Positions 1 to 10,613 of a stretch of 64,000 nucleotides of DNA are shown here, one piece after another. This DNA is from Harmonia axyridis. Lineage: Eukaryota > Arthropoda > Insecta > Coleoptera > Coccinellidae. The first letter of the stretch is position 1, and each line of letters opens with the position of its first letter. The stretch is taken from the NCBI RefSeq assembly GCF_914767665.1, contig NC_059502.1, positions 6,386,001-6,450,000 of the forward strand. Reading direction: 5' to 3'. A program made the translations under genes and the position numbers. The notes under the pieces are model-generated. The model ran no database searches. It saw only the letters and a program-made list of their open reading frames with translations, and was not told the origin of the DNA.

Positions 1-103
1 ATCAGATTTTGAATGTATTGGCTCCATTCTGAAATCAGTTGTTCTCGATCAATTCTAGTGATCAATACTTTTTCTTTCGTTTGATTTTCTACATTCGATC
101 GCT

Positions 104-546
104 ATGCAGCGCAAAACAAGCAATTTGACCCAAGAGGAATGTGCCCAAGCGGTAGTTTTGCGAGAAGAAGGGTGGACATACACAGGAATTGCATAAAGGT
201 TTGGAGTTTCCCATACAAGTTTGTCCAGAATGTTGCAGCGATTCAGGGAGACCGGTATGAATGTCCGAAGACCAGGACAGGGTATCAACTGACATTCTAG
301 AGCGTTACTTGAGAGTTTCTTCTTTGAGACAACGGTTTGCAACCGCTCGCCTCCTTCAAAATCAGCTTGAGCAAACTCATGGGGTGCAAATTAGCACACA
401 GACAATAAGAAATCGCCTCAGAGAATATTATTTAAGGCCTCGTGTCGCGGCAAGAGGCCTAGCTCTTACCCCAGCCCATCGAAGGGCGCGTTTGGATTTT
501 GCGAGAGAACATATCCATTGGGGAGAGGCTGATTGGGAAAGAGTGC
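104..546 (+). pseudogene. Tc1-like transposase, N-terminal half, left arm
   Basis: Tc1/mariner transposases bind terminal repeats through two helix-turn-helix units and cut DNA with a DDE domain. The ATG at 104 opens MQRKTSNLTQEECAQ, followed by a helix-turn-helix segment (RFGVSHTSLSRML) and, in another frame, the second DNA-binding segment (ISTQTIRNRLREY) and LTPAHRRARLDFAREH. A stop interrupts the first helix region (IA*RFG) and frameshifts separate the blocks. The reading ends at DWERV, just before the first catalytic aspartate, so no catalytic domain is present. It is a dead gene. Confidence 0.75.
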
Positions 547-1049
547 ACTGAGCATATCTTTCATGTGGACGTCTGTATACAAGGGAACGTCGATCACAAT
601 GGTAGAGGCAGAATCTAGACTCATCTGTGAAGAGAACTCTTTCCCAATCAGCCTTTTCCCAATGGATATGCTCTCTCGCAAAATCCAAACGCGCCCTTCG
701 ATGGGCTGGGGTAAGAGCTGGGCCTCTTGCCGCGACACGAGGCCTTAAATAATATTCTCTGAGGCGATTTCTTATTGTCTGAGTGCTAATTTGCACCCCA
801 TGAGTTTGCAAACCGTTGTCTGAATGAAAAAACTCTCAAGTAACGTTCTTAAATGGCAGTTGTTACCCGTGGTCTACCCTGTCCTGGTCTTCGGACATTC
901 ATACCTGTCTCCCTGAACCACTGCAACATTCTGGACACACTTGTATGGGAAACTCCAAACCTTTCTGCAATTCTTGTGTATGTCCACCCTTCTTCTCGCA
1001 AAACTTGGGCACATTCCTCTTGGGTCAAATTGCGTGTTTCGCGTTGCAT
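547..1049 (-). pseudogene. Tc1-like transposase, N-terminal half, right arm
   Basis: On the minus strand the ATG at 1049 opens MQRETRNLTQEECAQ and runs through a clean helix-turn-helix block (RIAERFGVSHTSVSRML) and the GRPR-type linker (RRPGQGRPRVTT) to a stop near 849. A second block (about 811-547) holds ISTQTIRNRLREY, LTPAHRRARLDF and the first catalytic motif VLFTDESRFCLY. The stretch between the blocks is about 30 bases shorter than in the left arm. The second and third catalytic acidic residues are absent. This copy is better preserved than the left one and extends about 85 bases further into the catalytic region. Confidence 0.75.
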
Positions 1050-1151
1050 AGCGATCGAGTGTAGAAAATCAAACGAAAGAAAAACTATTGATCACTAGAA
1101 TTGATCGAGAACAACTGATTTCAGAATGGAGCCAATACATTCAAAATCTGA

Positions 1152-3216
1152 TAATCTCATCTTTTTTATTCCTGCTGGAAAAAAACATCTGTTTTGAAGA
1201 AAAACGTTGAAAGTGGATAACATATGCATGCATAATTCTGATAAAAATAATTATCATTGAGAACACCTTCAGTTGTAGAATAAATTTGAGATTTCCATAA
1301 TGTGCGTTAATTCTTGTGCGCAGTGTATATTGATATTCGCACATACATATTTATTTATGTTCTGTGCAATGTTCGTTGAAATTGACAAGAGTATGGAATT
1401 CATCACATTCCTCCCTATTCAGAAAAGTTTCTAGCACCGAATATTTTCTCTGAGGTCATTTCACTAACCTAGCTACTGCTGCTTCTTCTAACTCCTTATC
1501 AAACTAATCAGGAGAACTACTGTACATTTGGATCATTGTGTACTGGTATTAATTTGAATAATCTATTCAATTAATATTTTCACTCTATACTTCGAAGCGA
1601 ACTGGTGTGCTCACAAAAGTGAATTGAGTCGAGTGCAAGCATCACTCACAAGGCCAATTAGCGCGTCTAGCCAGCGTCGCATTGCGTCGATTGTAGTTGT
1701 TTTTGCTTTCATTTTTTGTCGAATTGTTTATCTGGTCGAATTCAATAAATCTTTTTAGTTTTGAGATTTCAATTGACTTGATTTGCTCATCCGAAAAGAA
1801 TTTACCGTGATAATTACATCACTGAAACGAAGATCCTTAGCCGATATTCAATTGTTGTTTACTGGCTCTCCTAGGTACCATTTATTCGCCATGAACTATT
1901 GACAGTTATTCGTGGAGTACCCTGTATGTGGAATTGGCATACACCTCTCCTAATAACGATTCATTTTCATGTTTACTCACATCCGTCCCATATATTGATC
2001 TGTTAGCCCATAATCAATGCTGAATCCACTTCAGGGAAGTTATTTGTACACACATCTCATTAACTCAGTGCTACAGATTCCTTATTGCATGAAGATAAAT
2101 ATTGTAGTCAAATATCAATCTCCTTTTGACATAATGACATTATTCCCTCATGAATTGATGTTTATAAATGAATATGGTAGAGAGTTATATTTCTTTATGT
2201 CGAATGAATAGCATTTCAAATTCAGAACTTATTAATGTAATGGATAAAATGTTGTCTATAGATAGATTTGTTCCACTAACTGTCGAGAAACCTCAACAAA
2301 TAAGTGATGAAGCAGTGAAGCTATCATACCACCATCAATGAAGTGAAATCCAAAATCGATGTCAATTTGAATAATTGATAACTCACATAGATATTTGCTT
2401 GGAGGGTCATGTTTCCCTATCTACAAAATTGATAGAATGAAATGCTAAATGGAATAATATGAATAATGGGCAATATCACTCTATATACCTATATATTGAA
2501 ACGGTGATTCATTAAGTAATATTTGGAGGAGAATCTCAAAGTTAAGTCAGACCTACCTAAGCTGATGAATCAATGAAACCCTAAAAAACAGTTTTATTTT
2601 CATTCATTCAACATAGTTTTATCATAGTTAGGTAATTATATCATAAAGTTCGTCTTCTATCATAAATATTTCGTATTTCTTAGAGTAAATACATCATTTT
2701 CGCTTCAAAATATGTTTCATTGACAACTCCTATAAACTGTTCTTGGCCGGACTTATAGCAACTCGAATTAATTCATCTGAAAGTTTCAGATCCAACTACA
2801 AACTGTTTTCACGTCATCGGTTTATATTTCTCTTCCAATTGATTAAGTTTACTCAAACTCCATCAACTCAAGATATCAGTTTAACCAGTTCTATCAGACT
2901 GAGAGGTCTGAAATTACCAATTTAGTCAAATGAAGATGAAAATCCTGTGGAATCTGCAGAATATAAACACGCTGCGCATTTAACACAAAAGTTTTTCAAT
3001 TTAATATCGCTTTCAGCGTTTTTACCATCAACTAATCATCTCTGTTAGATGAGATATCTGCTTTTTTTGTCCGTTTGTCTTAGGAAAAACTACGTTATCA
3101 TCTTGTTTGAACGTCAATTTCCATTTTTAGTGGAAAACGATTGAGTTGAACTCACAAATAGAGATCCTCTTCTCAACAGTATTTAACTTAATTCTTCAAG
3201 GAAGAAGTGTATAACA
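1152..3216. other. No recognised gene (2.1 kb, AT-rich)
   Basis: Only short unrelated open frames (64 aa or less) are present. I recognise no coding motif, RNA gene or terminal repeats. Confidence 0.5.
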
Positions 3217-4251
3217 GACCAATTGAAAAGTCCCTAGTCTTCCATAGTAAAACACATCTTTTTGGCAAAATTCGATTTTATTATTCAACATAGTTGCCTT
3301 CTAGTGCGACACAGTGATTATAGCGATCTTCCAACTTTTCGATACCATTTTTGTAGTACGATTTGTCTTTTGCTTCAGAATAGGCCTCAGTTTCGGCGAT
3401 TACTTCTTCATTGGCGCTAAATTTCTTTCCAGCGAGCATTCTTTTGAGGTCTGAGAACAGGAAAAAGTCGCTGGGAGTCAGATCTGGCGAATATGGTGGA
3501 TGCAGAAGCAATTCGAAGCTCAATACATGCAATTTTGCCATTGTTTTCATTGATTTGGGACACGGCGTATTGTCTTGATGAAACAGTGCATTCTTTTTCT
3601 TCAAATGGGGCCGTCTTTAAACGATTTCATCCTTCAAACGATCCAATAACGTTATATAATAATCGCTGTTGATGGTCTGGCCCTTTTGGAAGTAATCAAT
3701 GAAAATTTTACCTTGCGCATCCCAGAATACTGATGCCATAACCTTGCCAACTGACTGTTGTGTTTTTCCTCGCTTTGGATTCGGTTCATCGTGTGAAGTC
3801 CACTCAGCTCAGAATCATTAACACGTTGTTGTTTTCGATCGCTCGCACTCATTTTCACACAGCTTTCTCATGTACCAATATTCTTGAATGATATGATTTA
3901 CACATTCAGATGATTTCATTTCACCACGTTTATACTCAGCATACCAATCAATGATGTTTCTGGTGCAGATCCTGGAAACTCTTCATCAAGCCAAGATTCT
4001 GCTTCAACTGTATTTTTTCCCATTAAAAAGCAATATTTCTTCAGCACACGAAATTGTTTTTTTTTTATATTTTGTCAAATAAAAAAGTATGATAGCTACA
4101 CTCACAACGCAATATCTCACAAACTAATGGTCGGACTGCTGTCAAATTTTGACACGTATCGTTTGAAGGTTGGTACTAACTATCAAAAGGATCATATGGA
4201 TTTAAAACTAGCACCGCCATCTGTGCATCAGACCGGGGACTTCAATTGGCC
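3217..4251 (-). mobile_element. Decayed mariner element (DD34D type)
   Basis: The ends are inverted: ACCAATTGAAAAGTCCC on the left, and on the right the reverse complement of GGCCAATTGAAGTCCCC, with TA just outside the right end (4252-4253). The length of about 1035 bp is short of the usual 1.3 kb for mariner, in line with missing N-terminal coding sequence. The encoded transposase is broken (see next entry). Confidence 0.8.
3281..3858 (-). pseudogene. Mariner transposase relic, DD34D
   Basis: The C-terminal block (3281-3604) contains the second catalytic motif (LFHQDN) and the third (PPYSPDLTPSDFFLF) with 34 residues between the two aspartates, which defines the classic DD34D mariner spacing. 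It ends LEGNYVE, a usual mariner C-terminus. Upstream on the same strand, in shifted frames, are VMASVFWDAQGKIFIDYF, the typical segment before the second aspartate, and a remnant MRKLCE followed directly by DRKQQRV, where a segment of the DNA-binding domain is missing. Two or more frameshifts and a stop make it non-functional. The subfamily is not certain. Confidence 0.8.
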
Positions 4252-4253
4252 TA

Positions 4254-4860
4254 ATGGAAGTGAACAATATTGAAGAAAACAGAGTGTACCAACATAACAA
4301 CAAAAATTTGGGCTAGTAGCAAAACTTATTGAACAACTCTGAACTCATAAAAATTACCTCTACAAACCTTAGAGATAAAATGAATATAATTTGATGAAAA
4401 TGAAATGTTTCTATATGAAGAAGATGAAAAAGGGAAATAACTGCTCGCCCCCCTGTTATATATTGCCAACGTAGCAGGTTTCCATCACATGTTTCTTATG
4501 AGTTATTACTACGAGTCCAATTACAGCGTCAGAAGAGGAAATTAAGTGAGTCTCGGTCCCATAATCAACGTGTATATGCATAAGAAGAAACCCTAGAGGA
4601 GCGTAAGAAACTTCAGAAGCAAACTCTCGCTTTGTGGTCATATTCAAATCGAGGACGTGTGTTCTCACCCCACGTACATATTTATACCATTATCAAACAC
4701 GACTGCAAACACGGATTTGGAATTTACGGGGAGGTGAAGTATAGTATGTAGATTATTCCAGTGGCGTGTTTAACATGGCAGTCAGGGAGGGACAGCTTCT
4801 CTAATAAAAGCAAAAAGATCAAATGAATTCATAATAAAAATACCAAATTATTAATTGAAG
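4254..4860. other. No recognised gene
   Basis: No coding motif or inverted ends were found; the longest open frame is 70 aa and unrecognised. Confidence 0.45.
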
Positions 4861-5230
4861 AAAAAGAGTAAGGAATAAAGAGAGAAGAAACAGTTAATCA
4901 ATGAACAAAGAGAAATATTATCGGAGATTACTCGTTTTGAACCTGTGAATCATTCAAATCAGAGGCGTCCAACATCGAAATTTAGAAAGCACAGCTTCCA
5001 TAAGCAATTCGAAAAGAACAAATGTCATAATCAGAGTAATAAACAATATATGTAACAGAGTAAAAAATAAAGAGAAAAGGACTCAATGAACAAATAGAAA
5101 TAATATTAGAATTCTAAATCATTTCAGTCAAGGGCAACCAACGTCAAAATTTGAGGAGCACAGCCTAAATAATTCGAACAAATGCTGAAAACAACAACAA
5201 ACAAACTGAACAAAGAACTGCTTTAAATTT
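4861..5230. repeat. Two and a half degenerate copies of a ~190-bp unit
   Basis: The marker AGAGTAAGGAATAAAGAG near 4865 recurs as AGAGTAAAAAATAAAGAG near 5057, followed in both by AATGAACAAA, a shared CATTTCAG/CATTCAAAT stretch and a GCACAGC motif. A third, shorter copy seems to begin near 5200 (ACTGAACAAAGA). Divergence is high. No function is evident. Confidence 0.45.
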
Positions 5231-5286
5231 TACAACAAACCAGCTGTTCAAGGAGATCTAAAGTCAATGTTTAGTAGATTGTTAAA

Positions 5287-5842
5287 ATGCCTAGAGCACT
5301 TGTACGTAGAATTTATCGCCAGTTAAGGGAATTTGGAAGAGGTCGAATTATTGGTCTACGGAAGGTGGGGTTGTCATTTCGAGAAATCGCTAGCCGTACG
5401 AACAGAAATCCAACAACTGTTATGAGATGTTGTCAAGCGTGGTTTGATAATGCCCAGAATCGAAGAAGAGTAAGCACCGGACGTCGAAGGGGCACAAATG
5501 AAGTTCAAGATCGACGTCTAAGACTTATGGCCATTAGAGACCGATTTGCGACAACTCGATCTTCGGACGATGAGTGGTTAGGAGAACAAGGCCATCCTGT
5601 AACTACCCGAACTGTTTACCGCCGAATAAAGTCTTTTGGACTGCAGCATCATCGACCCCCATCTTATGTTACCTCTAACGGTTGAGCATCGCCGGCAACG
5701 ATTACAGTGGTGCAGTAAACGTCAACATTGGAATGGGTAATGGCATCAGGTCGTCTTTTCTAATGAATCTCGATTCTGCTTAGTGCACATGATGGCCGAA
5801 GAAGGGTTAGACGACGTCGGGGACAAAGACGTGAGTGCCCTC
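5287..5842 (+). pseudogene. Tc1-like transposase, N-terminal part
   Basis: An open frame of 132 codons (5287-5685) begins MPRALVRRIYRQLREF and carries RGRIIGLRKVGLSFREIA, TVMRCCQAW and VTTRTVYRRI, the two helix-turn-helix units of a Tc1-type DNA-binding region. After a frameshift near 5675 the sequence continues as LPLTVEHRRQRLQWC and then FSNESRFCL, where the first catalytic aspartate (usually FSDESRF) reads asparagine. A stop also lies just before it (GE reads G*). The gene then stops matching near 5842, where the tail of a non-LTR retrotransposon begins. This family is not the one at 1-1151, and no terminal repeats were identified. Confidence 0.7.
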
Positions 5843-5844
5843 AC

Positions 5845-6600
5845 CTAATTTCATTCTTCTTCTTATTGCGCCTTCTCCTTCCGATTGTCGGCGATCCAAA
5901 TGGCTACCGTAGTCTTGGAAACAGCTGAGCAAAAGAGCTCCGCTGATGAACAGCCAAATCACCTTCTCAGATCCTTTAGCCACGAGTTTCGAAGCCTTGA
6001 TCTTTTGCCTTGAAATTTCACCATCGACGAATTTCTTCTTCTTCTTCTTCCTCTTTTATTTAGGTCGTAACCTGTTCTTCTTCACGGTGTCTCTACCGAG
6101 GTGGGTACCCAGCTCTCCAGCCACCTTTTTCTTGGTCTTCCTACGTCTCTCCTTCCAGTGGGTTTTCGATCTCGTGCTATCTTCATAAGTCTTTCATAGC
6201 CCGCTCTACCAACATGATCATTCCATTCTCTGCGTCTCTTCCTGACGAATTTCTCGATGTCTACCACTCCACATTCTTCCCTTATCGCCGAGTTCCTTAT
6301 GCGATCTCTTCTGGTTTTTCCAACTATATTCCTCAGTGTACTCATTTCGGCCGTACGTAATAGTTGTTTAGTCCTACTCGTGTCAGCTCGTGTCTCCGCA
6401 GCGTAAGTCAATACGGGCCTTACCATCGTTTTATAGATCTTAACTTTACTCTCTGTCCTGAGGTATTTATCATCTACGATCATTCGAAGCAATTTATATC
6501 TTTCGCCTCTCAATACATTGCCCAAATATTGTATCTTCTTCTCCTTGATGGTATTCAGTAGCTCTCTCAGTTTACCCAGGTATTGAAGCACTTCTAATTC
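5845..6600 (-). mobile_element. Non-LTR retrotransposon 3' fragment, interrupted by another
   Basis: On the minus strand the RT C-terminal tail is split in two. The upstream piece (about 6600-6464) reads LRELLNTIKEKKIQYLGNV followed by LRGERYKLLRMIVD. The downstream piece (about 6013-5845) reads RLRNSWLKDLRR, a stop, then AELFCSAVSKTTVAIWIAD and a stop near 5862. In related elements these two pieces are adjacent, so the 433 bases between them are a later insertion (next entry). A GAA-rich tail follows the last stop and abuts the Tc1 relic. The 5' part of the element is absent, as is usual for 5'-truncated non-LTR copies. Confidence 0.6.
6031..6463 (-). mobile_element. 5'-truncated non-LTR retrotransposon nested in another
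   Basis: The minus strand encodes the C-terminal end of a different RT: KVKIYKTMVRPVLTYAAE, then LLRTAEMSTLRNIVGKT, RDRIRNSAIREECGV and a basic tail ending GRPRKRWLESWV before the stop at 6082. A short 3' untranslated part ends in a GAA-rich tract (6031-6053 on this strand). The flanks ATTTCACCATCGACGA (6014-6029) and ATTTATCATCTACGA (6465-6479) look like a diverged target-site duplication of about 15 bases. Together these features fit target-primed insertion into the older element. Confidence 0.6.
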
Positions 6601-6696
6601 CATTAAAATTGGATAATATTTGTAGAAGTTAAAGCTGTTAGAAGAAAGTGCATAGTGCAGGCTCACACGAAAGCAAATATATACAGTATAGTCATA

Positions 6697-7060
6697 AATA
6701 CATTTCGTGATTGAAAAATAATCAGCTTCCGTTCCTTCCAAGATCTATCCACGCCACTGACCTACAGTATGTAAATTTCGAGTTGTGGGAATTATTTTCA
6801 ACTAAACCGTCGCGTCGTCTCTAATCCACAAACATAATTTAGGATTGTCGTATTTGAGTTCGCGAGGCTATTATGTCATAGTTGTTTGACGAAACTTATC
6901 TATCGATGAGGCGACGAGGTTAGTCGCTGTCAAACTTTGGCGTTGAACTGTCAGTTCAGCTTTCAACTCAGCCCGACAGATTGAACATCTCCATTCTGAG
7001 TGTTTCGCGTCGTGAATGAGGTGTGGTTTTGTCGGTGTTGGGCTTAACTGAAGATCGATA
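6697..7060. repeat. 360-bp unit, left copy (flanks mariner copy 1)
   Basis: This unit starts AATACATTT and ends GAAGATCGATA. It recurs at 7719-8076 in the same orientation with roughly 95% identity, including the stretch around GATGAGGCGACGAGG. No open frame, TG/CA ends or poly(A) signal make an LTR convincing, so its nature is open. Confidence 0.85.
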
Positions 7061-7720
7061 TTGCAATAAACCAACGATGGATTATTCGATCGACATGAAT
7101 TTTATTTATCCGCAAGATAATCTTGTGGCATTACATTTTGAATATGATTTCTGGCATATGACCGCCACGGCTGGCTCAGATATAGTCCAATCTGGACGTC
7201 CAATTTTCGATGACTTTTCCAACATTTGTGGCCGTATATCGGCGATAACACGGCGAATATTGTCTTCCAAATGGTCAAGGGTTTGTGGCTTATCCGCATA
7301 GACCAATGACTTTACATAGCCCCACAGAAAGTAGTCTAGCGGTGTTAAATCACAAGATCTTGGAGGCCAATTCACAGGTCCAAAACGTGAAATTAGGCGG
7401 TCACCAAGCGTGTCTTTCAATAAATCGATTGTGGCACGAGCTGTGTAACATGTTGCGCCGTCTTGTTGGAACCACAGCTCCTGGACATCATGGTTGTTCA
7501 ATTCAGGAATGAAAAAGTTAGTAATCATGGCTCTTAACCGATCACCATTGACTACATCGTTCCGGCCATCATCGTTTTTGAAGAAGTACAGACCAATGAT
7601 TCAACCAGCCCATAAAGCGCACCAAACAGTCAGTTGTTCTGGATGTAACGGTGTTTAGACATACACTTGAGGATTAGCTTCACTCCGAATGCAGTTTTGT
7701 TTGTTGACGTAGCCATTGAA
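7061..7720 (-). mobile_element. Mar41-A mariner copy 1, truncated at both ends
   Basis: The match begins at TTGCAATAAA, so the first ~27 bases of the 3' terminal repeat are gone, and it ends within the codons for NGYVNKQ, so the 5' third is gone. The minus-strand frame 7528-7106 keeps the second catalytic motif (WFQQDGATCYTA) and the third (CDLTPLDYFLWG) with 41 residues between the aspartates. A frameshift near 7218 changes the C-terminus. The fragment sits exactly between the two copies of the 360-bp unit. Confidence 0.9.
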
Positions 7721-8076
7721 ATACATTTGTGAGTGGAAAATGATCAGCTTTCATTCCTACTAAGATCTATCCACGCCACTGACCTACAGTATGTAAATCT
7801 CGAGTTGTGGGAATTATTTTCCTCTAAACCTCCGTCTCTAATCCACAAACATAATTTAGGATTGTCGTATTTGAGTTCGCGAGGCTATTATGTCATAGTT
7901 GTTTGACGAAACTTATCCATCGATGAGGCGACGAGGTTAGTCGCTGTCAAACTTTGGCGTCGAACTGACAGTTCAGCTTTCAACTCAGCCCGACAGATTG
8001 AACATCTCCATTCTGAGTGTTTCGCGTCGTGAATGAGGTGTGGTTTTGTCGGTGTTGGGCTTAACTGAAGATCGAT
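7719..8076. repeat. 360-bp unit, right copy
   Basis: This is the direct repeat of 6697-7060. It begins right at the end of the mariner fragment and continues past GAAGATCGATA into unrelated sequence (ATTGCTGCTG). Confidence 0.85.
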
Positions 8077-8655
8077 AATTGCTGCTGTATATTACGATCA
8101 GGTTTCTGCAGTTCAATTAGTTCGGTGAATTGACAATGTCGAAACGTGGGTTAGACTTTGTATTCTATGTACTCGCTGCGGTTGCCGGATTGAATTTTCG
8201 ATGGTTGATTCTTTTTTCAACTCGGTGCGTGATATTGAACTTTGATTAATTTCATCGATATTTCCCGCTAGATAGAGTTTCTCATGAATGTAATTGATAT
8301 TGAAAAATCAAAGCGGTAAGACCAGTAAGGAATCCAGTGAGGAAGTGTACTATACTCTTGATGAGATCCAGATACTTCTCAGAGCTCGTGATGTCAAAGT
8401 TTTGAAGAAACCCAGGAAGATTCCGCCAGTATGTTTCTCTTTCGATTTTTTCTTCTCCTGAAACCCTGTTTTGTGGGTACCTCTGCCTATACCAAAGAAA
8501 ATTTCTGGAACAATATAAGGAGCTTATGCTTCGTTTCTGGCAATTGTGTTCGCCTCTACATTTTCTTCAATTTCTGACATATCGGAAACCCAGACTAAAA
8601 AGATCTTTATTATTCTTGCCTATTTCATTGAGTTTTCTTTGGCACTCCAATACCG
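8077..8655. other. No recognised gene
   Basis: No coding motif was identified. A piece around 8588-8612 (CCCAGACTAAAAAGATC) resembles one near 22590, a small dispersed similarity of unknown origin. Confidence 0.4.
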
Positions 8656-8970
8656 GGCAAGGGTATGGCATCCGTATTTTGAGACCTAAATGGTTTATGC
8701 TGAGGAAAAAACCTCCTTCACAGGACAATCGTCCTTGTTGAAGATCCATGAGACTCATAGGCAAATTGAACAAATTGCACTTCCAACTGCTTGACCACAC
8801 AGCTAGTTCTCCATATCTTGCTCCCAGTGATTTTTGTCTTCTTGTGGGCATCAAGAGAATACCCAAGCAAAGAAATTTGCCTCTAAAGACGAAGTGAATG
8901 TAGAGGTTGAAGCCTATTTCGAAAACAAAGACTGTCTACAGAAAAAATATTAGAAAGTTGGTGGATCGTT
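8656..8970 (+). pseudogene. Mariner DD34D transposase relic
   Basis: Broken plus-strand frames read GKGMASVF near 8662, then SQDNRPC, a stop, and KLNKLHFQLLDH followed by SSPYLAPSDFCLL. The second aspartate (SQDN) and the last aspartate of APSD are 34 residues apart, as in DD34D mariners, although the SPD aspartate reads tyrosine. A C-terminal remnant, DEVNVEVEAYFENKD, follows in another frame. The 5' half and the terminal repeats are not recognisable. Mar41-A copy 2 inserted immediately downstream. Confidence 0.7.
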
Positions 8971-8976
8971 GAAGTA

Positions 8977-9904
8977 AAGGGTGTTTTTTTTAGAGCTATA
9001 GAACTTCGAATTGCAATAAAACAACGATGGATTATTCGATTGACATGGATTGCATTTACCCACAAGATAATCTTGTGGTATTACATTTTAAATATGATTT
9101 CTGGCATATGACCGCCACGGCTGGCTCGGATGTAGTCCAATTGGGACGTCCAATTTTCGATGACTTTTTCCAACATTTGTGGCCGTATATCGGCAATAAC
9201 ACGGCGAATGTTGTCTTCCAAATGGTCAAGGGTTTGTGGCTTATCCGCATAGACCAATGACTTTACATAGCCCCACAGAAAGTAGTCTAGCGGTGTTAAA
9301 TCACAAGATCTTGGAGGCCAATTCACAGATCCAAAACGTGAAATTAGGCGGTCACCAAACGTGTCTTTCAATAAATCGATTGTGGCACGAGCTGTATGAC
9401 ATGTTGCGCCGTCTTGTTGAAACCACAGCTCCTGGACATCATGGTTGTTCAATTCAGGAATGAAAAAGTTAGTATTCATGGCTTTATACCGATCATCATT
9501 GACTGTAACGTTCTGGCCATCATCGTTTTTGAAGAAGTACGGACCAATGATTCCACCAGCCCATGAAGCGCACCAAACAGTCAGTTTTTCTGGATGTAAC
9601 GGTGTTTAAACATACACTTGAGGATTAGCTTCACTCCAAATGCGGCAGTTCTGTTTGTTGATGTAGCAATTCAACCAGAAGTGCGCTTCATCGCTAATGG
9701 ACGTGGTGCGCGATACGTATTCCGCACAGAACCATCATTTTCGAAATGAAATTGCACTATTTGCAAGCGTTGTTCAGGCATGAGTCTATTCGTGATGAAT
9801 TGCCGAACCAAACTGAGAATAACTCACTTGACAGCTGTTGAATCGGTCGCCATCTTGAACAGTAATGCCAACTTAAAGTTATATACCTAAAAAAAAACAC
9901 CCGT
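8977..9904 (-). mobile_element. Mar41-A mariner copy 2, complete ends, deletion type B
   Basis: The element starts AAGGGTGTTTTTTTT next to TA (8975-8976) and ends in the complement of ACGGGTGTTTTT next to TA (9905-9906); it is 928 bp long. The minus frame 9479-9081 encodes 132 residues, from MNTNFFIPELNN through FQQDGATCHTA and CDLTPLDYFLWG to IIFKM. The N-terminal start (TPEQRLQIVQF) is joined to the catalytic domain through the short junction CCATTAGCGATGAAG, which shifts the frame. It lies between a mariner relic and an RT fragment. Confidence 0.93.
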
Positions 9905-9906
9905 TA

Positions 9907-9965
9907 CATTAAAAACAATAAGGGACCTAAAATTGATCCCTGCGGCACTCCATACTTTCACAGGT
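9907..9965 (-). pseudogene. Reverse-transcriptase fragment (motif YGVPQGSILGP)
   Basis: The minus strand from about 9957 reads YGVPQGSILGPLLFLM, the conserved block before the YxDD box in jockey/CR1-type non-LTR RTs. A stop sits two codons upstream, and the match is cut off by Mar41-A copy 2 right after LLFLM. Upstream sequence is too decayed to read. The fragment is short but the motif is very characteristic. Confidence 0.6.
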
Positions 9966-10610
9966 CACAGGGGCATATGCGTTACGATGGTGGCTTATTG
10001 TGGACATAAACCCCCACACATTGATTAAAAGAATTGACAAAATTCTGACCAACAATTTGAAAAAAAATTTCATGAAACATTTAAAGATAATAATTTTTTA
10101 AAGTGATGGTGAACCCCTCCCCCCATGTGTCACTCTAGTTACGCCACTTCACGAGGGTAAGGAAACACTGATCTAGACTCCTCTATTCGACTCAGTTCCC
10201 CCCATTGACCTCCCTGAAAACACCTTGTACAAATCCAATTCCTCCGGTCCAAATGACATAAAGCGCATCACCGAATGCGGATTACGCTCCGGAGTGAACC
10301 GCACCAACGAAATCCCATCCGCATACAAAAGTGCATCCCGCTTATCCAGAATCCATTTTCAGTCTACTCGAATAAATAATGTTCGATTCCAGAATGGGAT
10401 ATGCAGTTCCTCCCGAACTCCCACGGGTACATCCGTCCGTCGAGTGTTCACCGAGAATAGACCGGGGCACAATGGGGACCTTCAGGAATGGAAATTCCCG
10501 ACTGAATAAATAAGGCCAGGCTGTGACCCTTAGACGAACCCATCATTCGATTCGGGGTTTTTTTGGGCTCCGGTCGAAGGCTGGAGCACACTTGGACGCG
10601 AACGGGAATT
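9966..10610. other. No recognised gene; one open frame of 94 aa
   Basis: An open frame at 10225-10509 (+) has no family I recognise and a composition (many Ser, Arg, Asn) that could be chance. The segment is richer in GC than its surroundings. Confidence 0.35.
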
Positions 10611-10613
10611 TAT

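Larger units (their letters stand above)
1..1151. mobile_element. Foldback of two Tc1-like transposon halves
   Basis: The first and last roughly 100 bases are near-perfect reverse complements (outer sequence begins ATCAGATTTTGAATG), and the similarity continues inward to about 546 on the left and 632 on the right. Each arm carries the 5' half of the same Tc1-like transposase gene, pointing inward, and both lack the 3' catalytic half. About 85 bases of spacer (547-631) belong only to the right-hand copy. The left end lies at the window edge, so the outer terminus and any TA duplication cannot be seen. The structure could arise from two head-to-head insertions that lost their 3' halves or from aberrant transposition. 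Confidence 0.8.

Noticed and set aside
6697..8076. The 360-bp repeats as LTRs of a retrotransposon with a mariner inside
   Set aside because: No TG/CA ends, primer-binding site, poly(A) signal or retroviral coding sequence; the interior is only a mariner fragment.
10225..10509. 94-aa open frame starting MYKSNSSGPND
   Set aside because: No family, motif or repeat support; both strands are equally open in part of it.
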